Source: Armatimonadota bacterium
GTDB lineage: Bacteria; Armatimonadota; Zipacnadia; JAUWAU01
DNA length: 64,000 nucleotides
Direction of reading: 5' to 3'
Assembly: GCA_030601885.1 (NCBI GenBank)
Contig: JAUWAU010000006.1
Location: 1 to 64,000 of the forward strand
The notes under the pieces are model-generated. The model was given only the letters and a program-made list of their open reading frames with translations. It was not told where the DNA came from and searched no databases. Made by a program: the position numbers and the translations under genes. This document shows, one piece after another, positions 1 to 8,223 of the stretch; within the stretch, counting starts at the first letter, position 1, and the number at the start of each line of letters is the position of its first letter.

Positions 1-91
1 CGGTGTTGATGAGGAAACGTCTTCTGTTCATTGGCGCCATTGGATCATCCTCGCAGAGGCCACGGTGGTCCCAGATGCCCGTGTAGAGGGT

Positions 92-111
92 CTCGGGCTA
101 GAAAGCCCGAG
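92..111. repeat. Small GC-rich hairpin, GAAA-type loop
   Basis: CTCGGGCT (92-99), AGAA loop, AGCCCGAG (104-111): a perfect 8-bp inverted repeat in non-coding DNA. It resembles the other small hairpins of this window and is probably one copy of a dispersed REP-like family. Confidence 0.6.
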
Positions 112-140
112 CTACGCGAGGGTCGGAAGCGGCCGGGCCG

Positions 141-229
141 CCCCCGCGTAGGTGGGCCATTCATCTTCATCGCGCACGGCGTCGAGTGCCGGCTCCCCCC
201 CCGCGTAGGCGGGCCATTCCTGGCCCGCC
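141..229. repeat. Direct repeat of a 22-bp unit, second copy extended to a hairpin
   Basis: Unit 1 at 141-162 and unit 2 at 198-219 differ at one base (GTAGGT versus GTAGGC). Unit 2 continues into the perfect hairpin GGCGGGCCA-TTCC-TGGCCCGCC (208-229); unit 1 lacks the second arm. This is the pattern expected of a dispersed palindromic repeat with one decayed copy. Confidence 0.6.
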
Positions 230-375
230 AGCTTTCGCACTGAGACTGGCGCAACTGAGCGCAGGGCAGCACCACGCCCAGCGCCTGCTGTTGACTATAA
301 GGACGGGCCAGGAAGGTGTCAATGACTCACCGGCGAAGTGGCGTCGAGTCCGCATCGTGACAACGGTTTGGTGAC

Positions 376-1713
376 ATGGCAATGCAAGCTAAGTCAGACG
401 CCGTCAGCACCCGCAATCTGTCGCGCCGAATCGGCCCGGCGTTCATCGTCGGCGCCTGTATCATCGGCCCCGGCAGCTTGACACTGATGTCGAAGACCGG
501 TTCGCTCTACGGGTACTCGATGCTGTGGCTGTCGTTGCTGTCGGGTGCGATGATGGCCGGCTTCATCGCGCTCTTCATGCGCTTTGGCATCTACTGCGAC
601 GACACCTTTCTCGGGCTGACCGCCAAGAAGCTCGGCCGGTGGTATGCGGCCCTATGCGGCATTTCGCTTTTCTCGGTCGATGCCGCGTTCCAGTTCGGCA
701 ACTGCCTCGGCGTAACCGCCGCTATGGCAACCCTCTTCGAGGGCGTGCCCAAGCTCATCTGGCCCATCGCCTTCACGATCGCGGCCATCAGCTTCATGTT
801 CGCCTTCAAGCACATCTACGGCATTATCGAGAAGATGATGATGTTCTTCCTGGTGCTGATGTTCGTCGCCTTCGCGGCTAACCTGGTGTGGGCCCGGCCG
901 GACCCTCTGAGCGCTCTCAAGGGCTTCTGCATCCCGACGATTCCGCCTGGCGTGGACTGGGTGACGATCGGGGGCTTGGTAGCGACGACGTTCGTCATCG
1001 TCGCCGCCTTTTTCCAGTCCTATCTCGTCAAGGCGAAGGGATGGGGCGAGGGCGACCTCGCCAGCGGGACCATCGACACGGTGCTGGGCTCCCTGATGTT
1101 CACGCTCGTCGGGAGCGTCATTATGATGACGGCCGCTGCGGTCCTGTATCCGAACACGAAGGTGGAGAGCGCCACGGCGATGGCCTCGCAGCTCGAGGGC
1201 GTCTTCGGGCCGTACGCCAAGTACATCTTCTGCATCGGCTTCTGGTCGGCGGCCTTCTCCAGCTTCATCACGAACTCGCTGATCGGCGGCGTGCTGCTGA
1301 ATGACGGCCTCGGCCTCGGCGGCAAGCTGGAGTCGGTATCGACAAAGGTCTGCGCCACGCTCGTGCTGCTCATCGGCATGACGACGGCGCTGGCCATCAT
1401 CGCGGGGGCACCGGAGCCCGCGCGAGCGCCCACGATCGTGCTTCAAGGGGAGTCCCAACCCGCTCCCGCCCCCAGAGGGCAGAAGGAAGTAAAAGCCATC
1501 GCCGTAGCTCAGGCGGCAACGCTGCTTGCCGTCCCGCTGGGCACGATCGCGATGGTGCTGGTGCTGTTCGACAAGCGGGCCACCAAGGGGCGCGACCTGC
1601 CGCTGTGGGCCAAGGGGTTCGTCCTCGTCGGCGCCGTGGTGCTCCTGGCCATCGCTGGGATGATGTACGTGAAGATCAAGCCGGCGATCGTCAGGATCCT
1701 CGGGCTCGGGTGA
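376..1713 (+). CDS. NRAMP-fold membrane transporter lacking the usual metal-binding motifs
   Basis: A 445-residue integral membrane protein with about eleven hydrophobic segments. The N-terminal pattern, a GPG turn followed by TGSLYGYSMLW, matches the first helix of NRAMP (SLC11) carriers, where the motif is DPGN followed by a GxxYGYxLLW-like stretch. NRAMP proteins normally carry Mn2+ or Fe2+ into the cytoplasm with protons. Here the metal ligands Asp and Asn of DPGN are Gly31 and Ser34, and the TM6 MPH motif is replaced by VIVAAFF around residues 207-213, so the substrate may not be a transition metal. A Pro/Ala-rich loop around residues 350-370 is unusual. Two ATGs (376 and 382) are possible starts; the first is used. 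No partner gene is obvious. Confidence 0.75.
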   Translation: MAMQAKSDAVSTRNLSRRIGPAFIVGACIIGPGSLTLMSKTGSLYGYSMLWLSLLSGAMMAGFIALFMRFGIYCDDTFLGLTAKKLGRWYAALCGISLFSVDAAFQFGNCLGVTAAMATLFEGVPKLIWPIAFTIAAISFMFAFKHIYGIIEKMMMFFLVLMFVAFAANLVWARPDPLSALKGFCIPTIPPGVDWVTIGGLVATTFVIVAAFFQSYLVKAKGWGEGDLASGTIDTVLGSLMFTLVGSVIMMTAAAVLYPNTKVESATAMASQLEGVFGPYAKYIFCIGFWSAAFSSFITNSLIGGVLLNDGLGLGGKLESVSTKVCATLVLLIGMTTALAIIAGAPEPARAPTIVLQGESQPAPAPRGQKEVKAIAVAQAATLLAVPLGTIAMVLVLFDKRATKGRDLPLWAKGFVLVGAVVLLAIAGMMYVKIKPAIVRILGLG

Positions 1714-1939
1714 GGCATGCGAGGCGGAGGCCCAGAAGGCGAAGGACGGTCTGCGGCGAACGGAAGCCCGCAACGAAGCCATCCACTCTGGCGGTCGCCT
1801 TCTCTGGCCCTCTGCTGTGGTGATCCGGCCGCCCCGCCCCCCGCGCAGGTTACTCCCTGCAGCAGGCAGAATGGCATTATAACGCGCGAGCAGTTCTGAC
1901 TTCGCTCGCGGACCGAGCACCTTGATGGAGAGATGATCC
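1714..1939. other. Intergenic spacer
   Basis: 226 bases between two plus-strand genes. GGAGAG at about 1929 is the likely ribosome binding site for the following gene. No terminator or convincing promoter was recognised. Confidence 0.4.
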
Positions 1940-4900
1940 ATGCGTCCCGCTCGCCTTTTTCCCTTCGCGACCAGGCAGAGAACGGGCCCGGCCGGCCCAC
2001 TTGCGCTCACCGCCGTGGCGCTCTTCACGGTAGTGGCGCTGACACAGGGCCGGGCTCCGAGGCAGACGGAGGGCAGCGCCGGCCCGGGCATCTGGGCCGT
2101 CGTGCGGCCCAGCAGCTATGTCGAAGAGGATGGCTTCGGCAAGCTCATGCAGGCCCTCGGCCGCGAGTACCGGGACTGCACCGAGGAGTTCCTGAGTGAG
2201 AAGTTCAGCCTCGACGGCTGCCGCGTGCTGATCCTGGGCAGCTTCTGCACGGGCGATGAGAACGTGCGCGAGCGAATGCGTGAGCGGGCCGGACAGATCG
2301 CCAAGTGGGTGCGCGGGGGTGGACTGCTGCTGCAGCTCGCCCAGACCGACCAGGCGGAGGCGGAGCTGGAGTGGCTGCCCAAGGGCCTGAAGGCCACGCG
2401 CTGCGATACGGACTACCCCACCCCCGTCATCATCTCCCCCGAGCACGCGCTCTTCCGCACGCCCAATGAGATGGGCGAAGTGCAGCTCGCCGGTTGGGCA
2501 TACACGAGGCGGGGGGCCATGTGGGAGACGTTCAGCGACCAGGATGGGTTCCAAACACTCACGGCACAGGCCAAGGATCACAGCTTCCCGAGCATCCTCG
2601 AGGGCGCCCACGGCAACGGCAGATACTTCCTCTGCAGCGTCCCCGTTGAGGGCGCCTATACGAGGGGCGAGGACGAGGAGACGAAGCAGCGGGCGCTTCT
2701 CTTCGCTGAGAACCTCTTCGCCCACTTCGACGCGGTGCTGGCGGGAACAGCAGCTCCGGTGCGTCCGACCCCGCCATACGAGCCGCCGCAGACGTCCGCG
2801 CGGGGCATCGTCTTCGAGGACAGCAACGGCAACGGCACACGGGACGGGGGCGAACGTGGCGTCCGTGGTGTGGTAGTGACCGACGGCCACAGCGTGGTGA
2901 GGACTAGGAAGAACGGCGAGTACAAGCTATCGGTGAACTGCGAGTCGGCACGGTTCCTCTACATCACAAAACCGGTCGGGTACGCCGTCCCGGGCAAGTT
3001 CTACCTTCCCATCTCGCCCCAGGTTGACGTTTCCATCGCCGCCGACTTCTCGCTGAGGCGCGCCGCGCCCGTGGGCGATGAGTTCGCCTTCGTGCAGGTC
3101 ACGGACACGCACATCGTGGACGCCGAGGACGAACGGGAGTTCATCGCCGACATCGGCGCCATCAACTCGCTTAACGCCCCGCCGGCCTTCGTGGCAGCCA
3201 CCGGTGATCTGGTGCAACGGGGCACCAACGTACCGGAGTTCGATTTCTACCTGCGGGCCAGCAAGCGGCTAAGGTGGCCCTGCCATCACGTGCTCGGCAA
3301 TCACGACCTGGGCGGCGAGAGCTTCAACACGGAGAACTACGAGCGCTTCCTCGGGCCCATCAACTACTCGTTCAACTACGCGCGCTGGCATTTCATCGTG
3401 CTGCCGGTGCGACCGGCGTGGGATTCGCTGCAGGAATGGCTCGAGGCCGACATCGCCGCCCGCCCCAAGGGCTCTCACATCGTCGTCTTCCAGCACTACG
3501 CCCCGGTGCGGGGGCTGCTGGACTTCCTGGCACGGTACGACTGCCGCGCCGTCATTCACGGCCACTGGCACTCCACGCGCATCTTCAACTACAAGGGCAT
3601 CACCACGTTCTCCACGGCGACGCTGCGGTTCGGCGGCATTGACACCACGCCCGGTGGCTTCCGGATCGTCACGCTGCGGGCGAATGGCGGCCTTCGCACC
3701 GAGTACCGGTATCGGGGGCTGGATCGCTTCCTGCGCATCGCCGCGCCGGGAGAGGGGGCCAGAGTGCCTCGCGGGCCGGTGCAGATCGCGGGCAGCGCGT
3801 ACGATACGTCCCACGGGGTGGACTTGGTCACGTACCGTATCGCCGGCTCGACGGGTAGCAGGGCGGCCGCGGGAGATCTACTACGCACGAGCAAGCTTGG
3901 CTGGATGGGTGAGGCGGACATGGCCGCAGCCGCAACCGGCGAGTACAAGGTCACGCTGCGGGCATCGGCTCGGGCAGCGGGCGAGTGGGAGGACGCGCAC
4001 AATTTCGTGCTCGTCGATGAGGATGCCCCGCAGGTGCGGCTGGGATCGGGGTGGCCCATGTTTCGCGGCGATGGGGGGCGGACCGGCGTCGCACGCGATG
4101 TCCTACACCCGCCCCTGCGACTCGCCTGGGCACGGAGCACCGGCGGCGTTCTGAACCTCAGCTCTCCCATCGTCGCCGAGGGGTGCACGTACGTGAGCGT
4201 GCAGGACCTGGACACGCCGGATGCCGCACGCGCCGGGGTGATAGCTTTCTCAGCGACTGACGGCGGGACGCGCTGGCATTATCGCACCGATTCGTCGGTC
4301 GAGCACTCGCCGGCCTACGGCGACGGCAAGATCTTCGCCGTCTCCATCGTTGGCACCGTGTATGCAATAGACGCGGCCACGGGAGCAGAGCGATGGACGC
4401 ACAAGCTCAGCGGACCGGTGGAGCGCTGGGTCTGCTCGGCGCCGCTGTATGCCGACGGCGTGGTGTACGTGGGGCACGGGCCGACGTTTGCCGCGCTCGA
4501 TGCCCGCACGGGGAAGGAGCTGTGGCGCGCACAGCCCTTCGGCCGCGACTGGATCCCGCCGGATTCCTCGCCGAGCATCGACGGAGCGCTCGTGTTTCTG
4601 ACGCCACAGCGCATGCCAACGCGGGCGCTCTCGACCAGGACGGGAGACATCGTCTGGACCTTCACTGCCAAGGAGATCGCCGAGCAGGCGAAGCTCTCGG
4701 CGCCGAAACTGTGCTGCCCGGTGCGCGACGGCGTGCTGTACGCCTCGTACGGGCTCGGCTTCTACGCCCTCGACGCCCAGACGGGCGAGCTGCGCTGGAA
4801 GGCCGCCGCACGGCGGGGATTCTCGTCGCCGGCGGTCACTGCGGACGCCATCTACATCGGGACCACGAGCGGCAAGGTGCTCTGCCTCAACCGAGGGGAC

Positions 4901-5182
4901 GGCGCGGCGCGGTGGGAGTTCGCCACCGGTCCGGAGATCATGTGCACGGTGCCCTATCAGCGGAGCGCTCCCAATGTCGCCTCGTCGCCGGCCGTATCTG
5001 GCAGCGTAGTCTACGTCGGCGCCAATGACGGGAAGCTGTACGCGCTCTCGGCGCGCGACGGGACCGAGCTCTGGCACTACGACATCGGCACGCCCATCTG
5101 CTCCTCGCCGGCCATCTCCGGCAACGCGTTGTACATTGGCGCGATGGATGGGAACGTGTACTGCTTCGTCAGAGGCACATAG
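1940..5182 (+). CDS. Secreted multidomain metallophosphoesterase with C-terminal PQQ-type beta-propeller
   Basis: A 1080-residue protein with four parts. Residues 1-38 contain a hydrophobic export signal. Residues about 50-270 resemble ThuA/class-I glutamine-amidotransferase-like domains of secreted proteins. Residues about 288-335 form an SdrD-B/Cna-like beta domain with a calcium-loop-type SNGNG turn. Residues 383-600 are a calcineurin-like phosphoesterase with every metal motif visible: D389-T-H391, G422-D423, GNHD (453-456), H519 and H540-G-H-W-H544. Residues about 695-1078 are outer-membrane-assembly/PQQ-type propeller blades with repeated YALDAxTGxxxW-like motifs. It probably acts outside the cytoplasm on a phosphodiester or phosphomonoester; the substrate is unknown. 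GGAGAG sits 8 bases before the ATG. Confidence 0.8.
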   Translation: MRPARLFPFATRQRTGPAGPLALTAVALFTVVALTQGRAPRQTEGSAGPGIWAVVRPSSYVEEDGFGKLMQALGREYRDCTEEFLSEKFSLDGCRVLILGSFCTGDENVRERMRERAGQIAKWVRGGGLLLQLAQTDQAEAELEWLPKGLKATRCDTDYPTPVIISPEHALFRTPNEMGEVQLAGWAYTRRGAMWETFSDQDGFQTLTAQAKDHSFPSILEGAHGNGRYFLCSVPVEGAYTRGEDEETKQRALLFAENLFAHFDAVLAGTAAPVRPTPPYEPPQTSARGIVFEDSNGNGTRDGGERGVRGVVVTDGHSVVRTRKNGEYKLSVNCESARFLYITKPVGYAVPGKFYLPISPQVDVSIAADFSLRRAAPVGDEFAFVQVTDTHIVDAEDEREFIADIGAINSLNAPPAFVAATGDLVQRGTNVPEFDFYLRASKRLRWPCHHVLGNHDLGGESFNTENYERFLGPINYSFNYARWHFIVLPVRPAWDSLQEWLEADIAARPKGSHIVVFQHYAPVRGLLDFLARYDCRAVIHGHWHSTRIFNYKGITTFSTATLRFGGIDTTPGGFRIVTLRANGGLRTEYRYRGLDRFLRIAAPGEGARVPRGPVQIAGSAYDTSHGVDLVTYRIAGSTGSRAAAGDLLRTSKLGWMGEADMAAAATGEYKVTLRASARAAGEWEDAHNFVLVDEDAPQVRLGSGWPMFRGDGGRTGVARDVLHPPLRLAWARSTGGVLNLSSPIVAEGCTYVSVQDLDTPDAARAGVIAFSATDGGTRWHYRTDSSVEHSPAYGDGKIFAVSIVGTVYAIDAATGAERWTHKLSGPVERWVCSAPLYADGVVYVGHGPTFAALDARTGKELWRAQPFGRDWIPPDSSPSIDGALVFLTPQRMPTRALSTRTGDIVWTFTAKEIAEQAKLSAPKLCCPVRDGVLYASYGLGFYALDAQTGELRWKAAARRGFSSPAVTADAIYIGTTSGKVLCLNRGDGAARWEFATGPEIMCTVPYQRSAPNVASSPAVSGSVVYVGANDGKLYALSARDGTELWHYDIGTPICSSPAISGNALYIGAMDGNVYCFVRGT

Positions 5183-5189
5183 GCGCGCG

Positions 5190-5225
5190 AGTTGGCGGGA
5201 CACACCCGCCTGGGCGCCACGCGCG
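5190..5225. terminator. Possible bidirectional terminator between convergent genes
   Basis: GGCGGG-ACACA-CCCGCC lies inside a longer GC-rich imperfect inverted repeat (GGCGC/GCGCC outer arms) in the 74-base gap between the convergent phosphoesterase and sulfatase genes. There is no T-tract, so this is weak evidence. Confidence 0.3.
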
Positions 5226-5256
5226 TGACGACCAACTGCTCAGACTGCAGCCACGC

Positions 5257-6816
5257 CTACCGACCCGGCGGCAGCGCCCCGCGCCAGCCGGCGTGGAGCA
5301 TCCCGCTGAGCTTCTTCACGAGCTCCTTGTTCTCGGGCCGCAGGGCGATGTTCACGTTCTCGTCCGGGTCCTTCTCGTGGTCGTATAGCTCGACCCCGAC
5401 GGGCTCTTTGCCCGGCTCGCCCCACTCGGTGTAACGGTACCTGTCCGTGCGCATGGAGTAGCCCATGTTCTTCCCGCGCGGGTACTGGCTGAAGGCCGCC
5501 GGCTTCCACGGCCGCTCCGGGTCTTCCATCACCGGCGCAAGGCTCGTCCCCTCGAGGCCGTCCGGTACCGGGATCCCGCACAGGTCGCACAGCGTCGGGT
5601 AGATGTCCACGAACTCCGCCAGCGCATCAGTTGTTGCCCCAGGATGCCTCTGCCCCGGTGCGCTGAAGATGAGCGGCGACCGGGCGGCGATCTCGAAGTT
5701 GGTGTGCTTGCACCACAGGCCGTGCTCGCCGAGCTGCCAGCCGTGGTCGCCCCAGAGGACGATGACCGTCTTGTCGCGCAGGCCCAGCCTGTCGAGCTCA
5801 TCCACCACGCGGCCGATCTGCGCGTCCGTGTAGCTGGTGGCGGCGAAGTACCCGCGGATCAGCTCAAGGGCCTTGTCGTCGGGCACGGGGCCGGTCTTGT
5901 TGATGTCGATGTAGTTTCGCAGCTCCCCGAAGTTGATCAGGGCGATCTGCGGGCAGTCCGTGGGCGGGAAGGGATTGTCGGCGAGGCTAAGCTCGTTCGG
6001 CGGATACAGGTCGAAGTACTTCTTGGGCGCAACGAATGGGAGGTGCGGCTTCAGGAACCCGACGGCGAGGAAGAAGGGCTTGTCCTTGATCTCCCGCAGG
6101 CATTCGACCGCCGCGTCGGCCGCCTGGCCGTCAGGCAGAGCGTTGTCGGGCACGTCGGGATCTTCCCAGGACGGCCCCCTGACCCGCTTCCCCGGCCTCG
6201 GCCGCTTCAGCACCAGGCCGGTCTTCGGGTCCTTCACCGCCTCGCCCCTCGGCTTCAGCGCTCCTTCGGCCTGCAGCTTCTTGCGCATTTCCGCCATGGC
6301 CGCCAGCGTCTCCGGCTTGGCATATCCCGACGCCTTGGGGGTCCAGTGTGGGACGCTCCAGGATTCGGGATCGTTGAGCCCGCCGTGATATATCTTGCTG
6401 AACCCCTGTGTATGGTAGCCGTGCTGCTTGAAGTACTGCGGCAGCGTCACCACATCGGGCAGGTGCAGGCGGAAGTGCGTCTGCAGATCGTAGACCTTCG
6501 TCGTGTCCGGCCGCAGACCTAACAGCAGCGACGTCCGCGACGGGCTGCACACCGCCTGCTGGCAGTACGCGCGGTTGAACACCGTGCCCCGACGCGCGAT
6601 GGCGTCAGTGTTCGGCGTTTGGATGACGGGCGCCCCATAGCAGCCGAGCTCCGGCCGCAGGTCGTCCACGGCGATGAAGAGCACGTTCAGCTTGTCGTTG
6701 TCCGTCGTCTTGCCCACCTCCGCCGCTCGGATCATTGGTATCGTCCGGGCAAGCAGTGCATACGTCCCGCCTGCCACGCCGGCGGCTATGAATTCACGTC
6801 GCGGAATATGCCTCAT
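5257..6816 (-). CDS. Tat-exported sulfatase, iduronate-2-sulfatase-like
   Basis: A 519-residue member of the sulfatase/alkaline phosphatase superfamily. Residues 4-30 hold a twin-arginine signal (PRREFIAAG). The formylglycine site is C90-S-P-S-R94, the classical Cys-type sequence that anaerobic or aerobic maturases convert to formylglycine, followed by TSLLLGLRP. D51-D52 are the N-terminal metal ligands and an LWGDHGWQLGEHG motif supplies the C-terminal ones. Such enzymes remove sulfate esters from glycans. GGAGGG lies 8 bases before the ATG. It is the last gene of a minus-strand row after a PL10 lyase and a URO-D-like protein, which supports a role in polysaccharide breakdown. No maturase gene is visible in the window. 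Confidence 0.9.
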   Translation of the reverse strand: MRHIPRREFIAAGVAGGTYALLARTIPMIRAAEVGKTTDNDKLNVLFIAVDDLRPELGCYGAPVIQTPNTDAIARRGTVFNRAYCQQAVCSPSRTSLLLGLRPDTTKVYDLQTHFRLHLPDVVTLPQYFKQHGYHTQGFSKIYHGGLNDPESWSVPHWTPKASGYAKPETLAAMAEMRKKLQAEGALKPRGEAVKDPKTGLVLKRPRPGKRVRGPSWEDPDVPDNALPDGQAADAAVECLREIKDKPFFLAVGFLKPHLPFVAPKKYFDLYPPNELSLADNPFPPTDCPQIALINFGELRNYIDINKTGPVPDDKALELIRGYFAATSYTDAQIGRVVDELDRLGLRDKTVIVLWGDHGWQLGEHGLWCKHTNFEIAARSPLIFSAPGQRHPGATTDALAEFVDIYPTLCDLCGIPVPDGLEGTSLAPVMEDPERPWKPAAFSQYPRGKNMGYSMRTDRYRYTEWGEPGKEPVGVELYDHEKDPDENVNIALRPENKELVKKLSGMLHAGWRGALPPGR

Positions 6817-6959
6817 GTCTCAGGCCCTCCACCATGCGGGGATCTCAGTGCCGTGTTCAAGCACAGAGGGGCGTTTTCCTTCAAGTGCTGGCAGCCACGA
6901 TGGCCGGTTAGAGCCGCCTCGGTCGGCGCACATGGCGCCTGCGCCGGGGCAGGGGAACT

Positions 6960-8201
6960 TCAGGCGGCATACTCCTGCGCCAGCTCCGAGGCGATCTGGC
7001 ACCACTCGGCGATGCGGTCCGGCTCGCCTCTGCATGTGTGCAGGTCCTTCATCACGATCTCCACCACGCAGTCCTTTGCCTTCTCCAGCGCGTTCCGCAG
7101 TTGCGCGCGCGCGTGGTCGGGTGACCAATCCTCTCCCCCGAGAATGGCCGGGTTCGGCTTGTAGGAGAAGATACAGTCGCGGCCCACGGCGGCAGCGCCG
7201 ACCTCCACGTCCACCCACGGGCTCATAGAGAGGCGCCGGAGGTTCGGGATGGTCTTCGCGATGTCCACCTTGAGATGCAGCGGCTCGCAGCAGCCGTAAT
7301 TGGAGAACCCGAACCGCTCGAGGAATCGTCGCTCGTATGTGAGGGCGAACTCGTCGTGCATCGCGGGCGACACTTCGGAGAAGATCTGCGTCGTGGCGTG
7401 GCCCCACATGTCGATGGTGCGCACGTGCTCGCCGTCGAAGTCCGACTGCGGAAGCTCGTCGGTGAACCCGAAGGCGCCCGAGCCGCAGCGCTGGTTGCCG
7501 TTGTTGAGCGACAGCAGGCTCTGGCTCTCCAATTGATCCAGGCGCCCCAGCCAGCCATCGGTCATTCGGCCCATGACCTCGTGCACCCACTTGGGGCGAT
7601 CGACCATGTCCACGAACACGCGGTCGATGCCGCGCCACTTGATGAAATCGTCCATGATGGCGAACCAGAATCCGCTGCGTCCCTGCTTTTCGACGGTGAG
7701 GATGTCGCGGTACACGTCGCACAGGCGTTGATAATTACGCTCGGTCGCATCCCAATCGACGGTGATCTGCGGCATCCGGATCATGTCGATGTCGGTTTCT
7801 TTCTCAATGATGGTATTGAACCGCCTGGCGCCGAACCAGTGGTCGGGCCGCGTCGAGTCCTCGCGGATGCCCCAACCGGTGTCGTGAATCGCGATGGGCG
7901 AGGCGATGGTGGCATCGTAGACCCTGTCGTCCTTGAAGTGCTCCCAGTGGTAGAGTTGCTGGCGGAGGGACATCTCCTGCCGGCGGGCCCACTCGTTGGT
8001 GCTCTGCAGCTCGTCGCCGTCGAAGAACTCCGACCAGCACGATGCGGCAACGTTGCACCACACCATCGGCCGGACCGGGTCCAGGGCATTGAGCCGCTTC
8101 CAAAGCTCGATCTTCTCCTGTTGCACCGGCAACGCCGCAATCTCGGCCAGCTCCTTGGCCAGGTCTCTCAGCACAGCTCGATCTCTCTGCGGGATCGACA
8201 A
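6960..8201 (-). CDS. Uroporphyrinogen decarboxylase-like (URO-D fold) protein
   Basis: A 413-residue soluble protein whose C-terminal half has the pattern of URO-D/MtaA-type methyltransferase relatives common in Planctomycetes and related phyla: DMWGHATTQIFSEVSPAMH, a GCCEPLH turn and an SPWVDVE strand. True heme-pathway HemE is shorter and carries a different N-terminus, so a catabolic or methyl-transfer role is more likely; the substrate is unknown. The start is a TTG with AGGGAG about 9 bases upstream; no in-frame ATG fits better. It lies 22 bases downstream of the PL10 gene and is probably co-transcribed with it. Confidence 0.75.
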   Translation of the reverse strand: MSIPQRDRAVLRDLAKELAEIAALPVQQEKIELWKRLNALDPVRPMVWCNVAASCWSEFFDGDELQSTNEWARRQEMSLRQQLYHWEHFKDDRVYDATIASPIAIHDTGWGIREDSTRPDHWFGARRFNTIIEKETDIDMIRMPQITVDWDATERNYQRLCDVYRDILTVEKQGRSGFWFAIMDDFIKWRGIDRVFVDMVDRPKWVHEVMGRMTDGWLGRLDQLESQSLLSLNNGNQRCGSGAFGFTDELPQSDFDGEHVRTIDMWGHATTQIFSEVSPAMHDEFALTYERRFLERFGFSNYGCCEPLHLKVDIAKTIPNLRRLSMSPWVDVEVGAAAVGRDCIFSYKPNPAILGGEDWSPDHARAQLRNALEKAKDCVVEIVMKDLHTCRGEPDRIAEWCQIASELAQEYAA

Positions 8202-8223
8202 CGCATCATTCTCCCTTCGCCTT

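Larger units (their letters stand above)
1..375. other. Repeat-rich intergenic region upstream of the NRAMP-like gene
   Basis: No convincing gene lies here; the open frames are short, arginine-rich and mutually overlapping. The stretch holds a GC hairpin (92-111) and two near-identical 22-bp copies that read CGCGTAGGYGGGCCATTC at their core (141-162 and 198-219), the second running into another hairpin (208-229). I see no good -35/-10 pair: a TTGACT at 291-296 has no matching -10 about 17 bases later. Confidence 0.6.

Noticed and set aside
291..301. TTGACTATAAGG as a promoter for the NRAMP-like gene
   Set aside because: The -35-like and -10-like parts overlap; no partner box is at a workable distance.
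652..2091. Long minus-strand open frame opposite the NRAMP-like gene
   Set aside because: Arginine/proline-rich sequence without motifs, fully antisense to a clear membrane protein; typical of GC-rich shadow frames.
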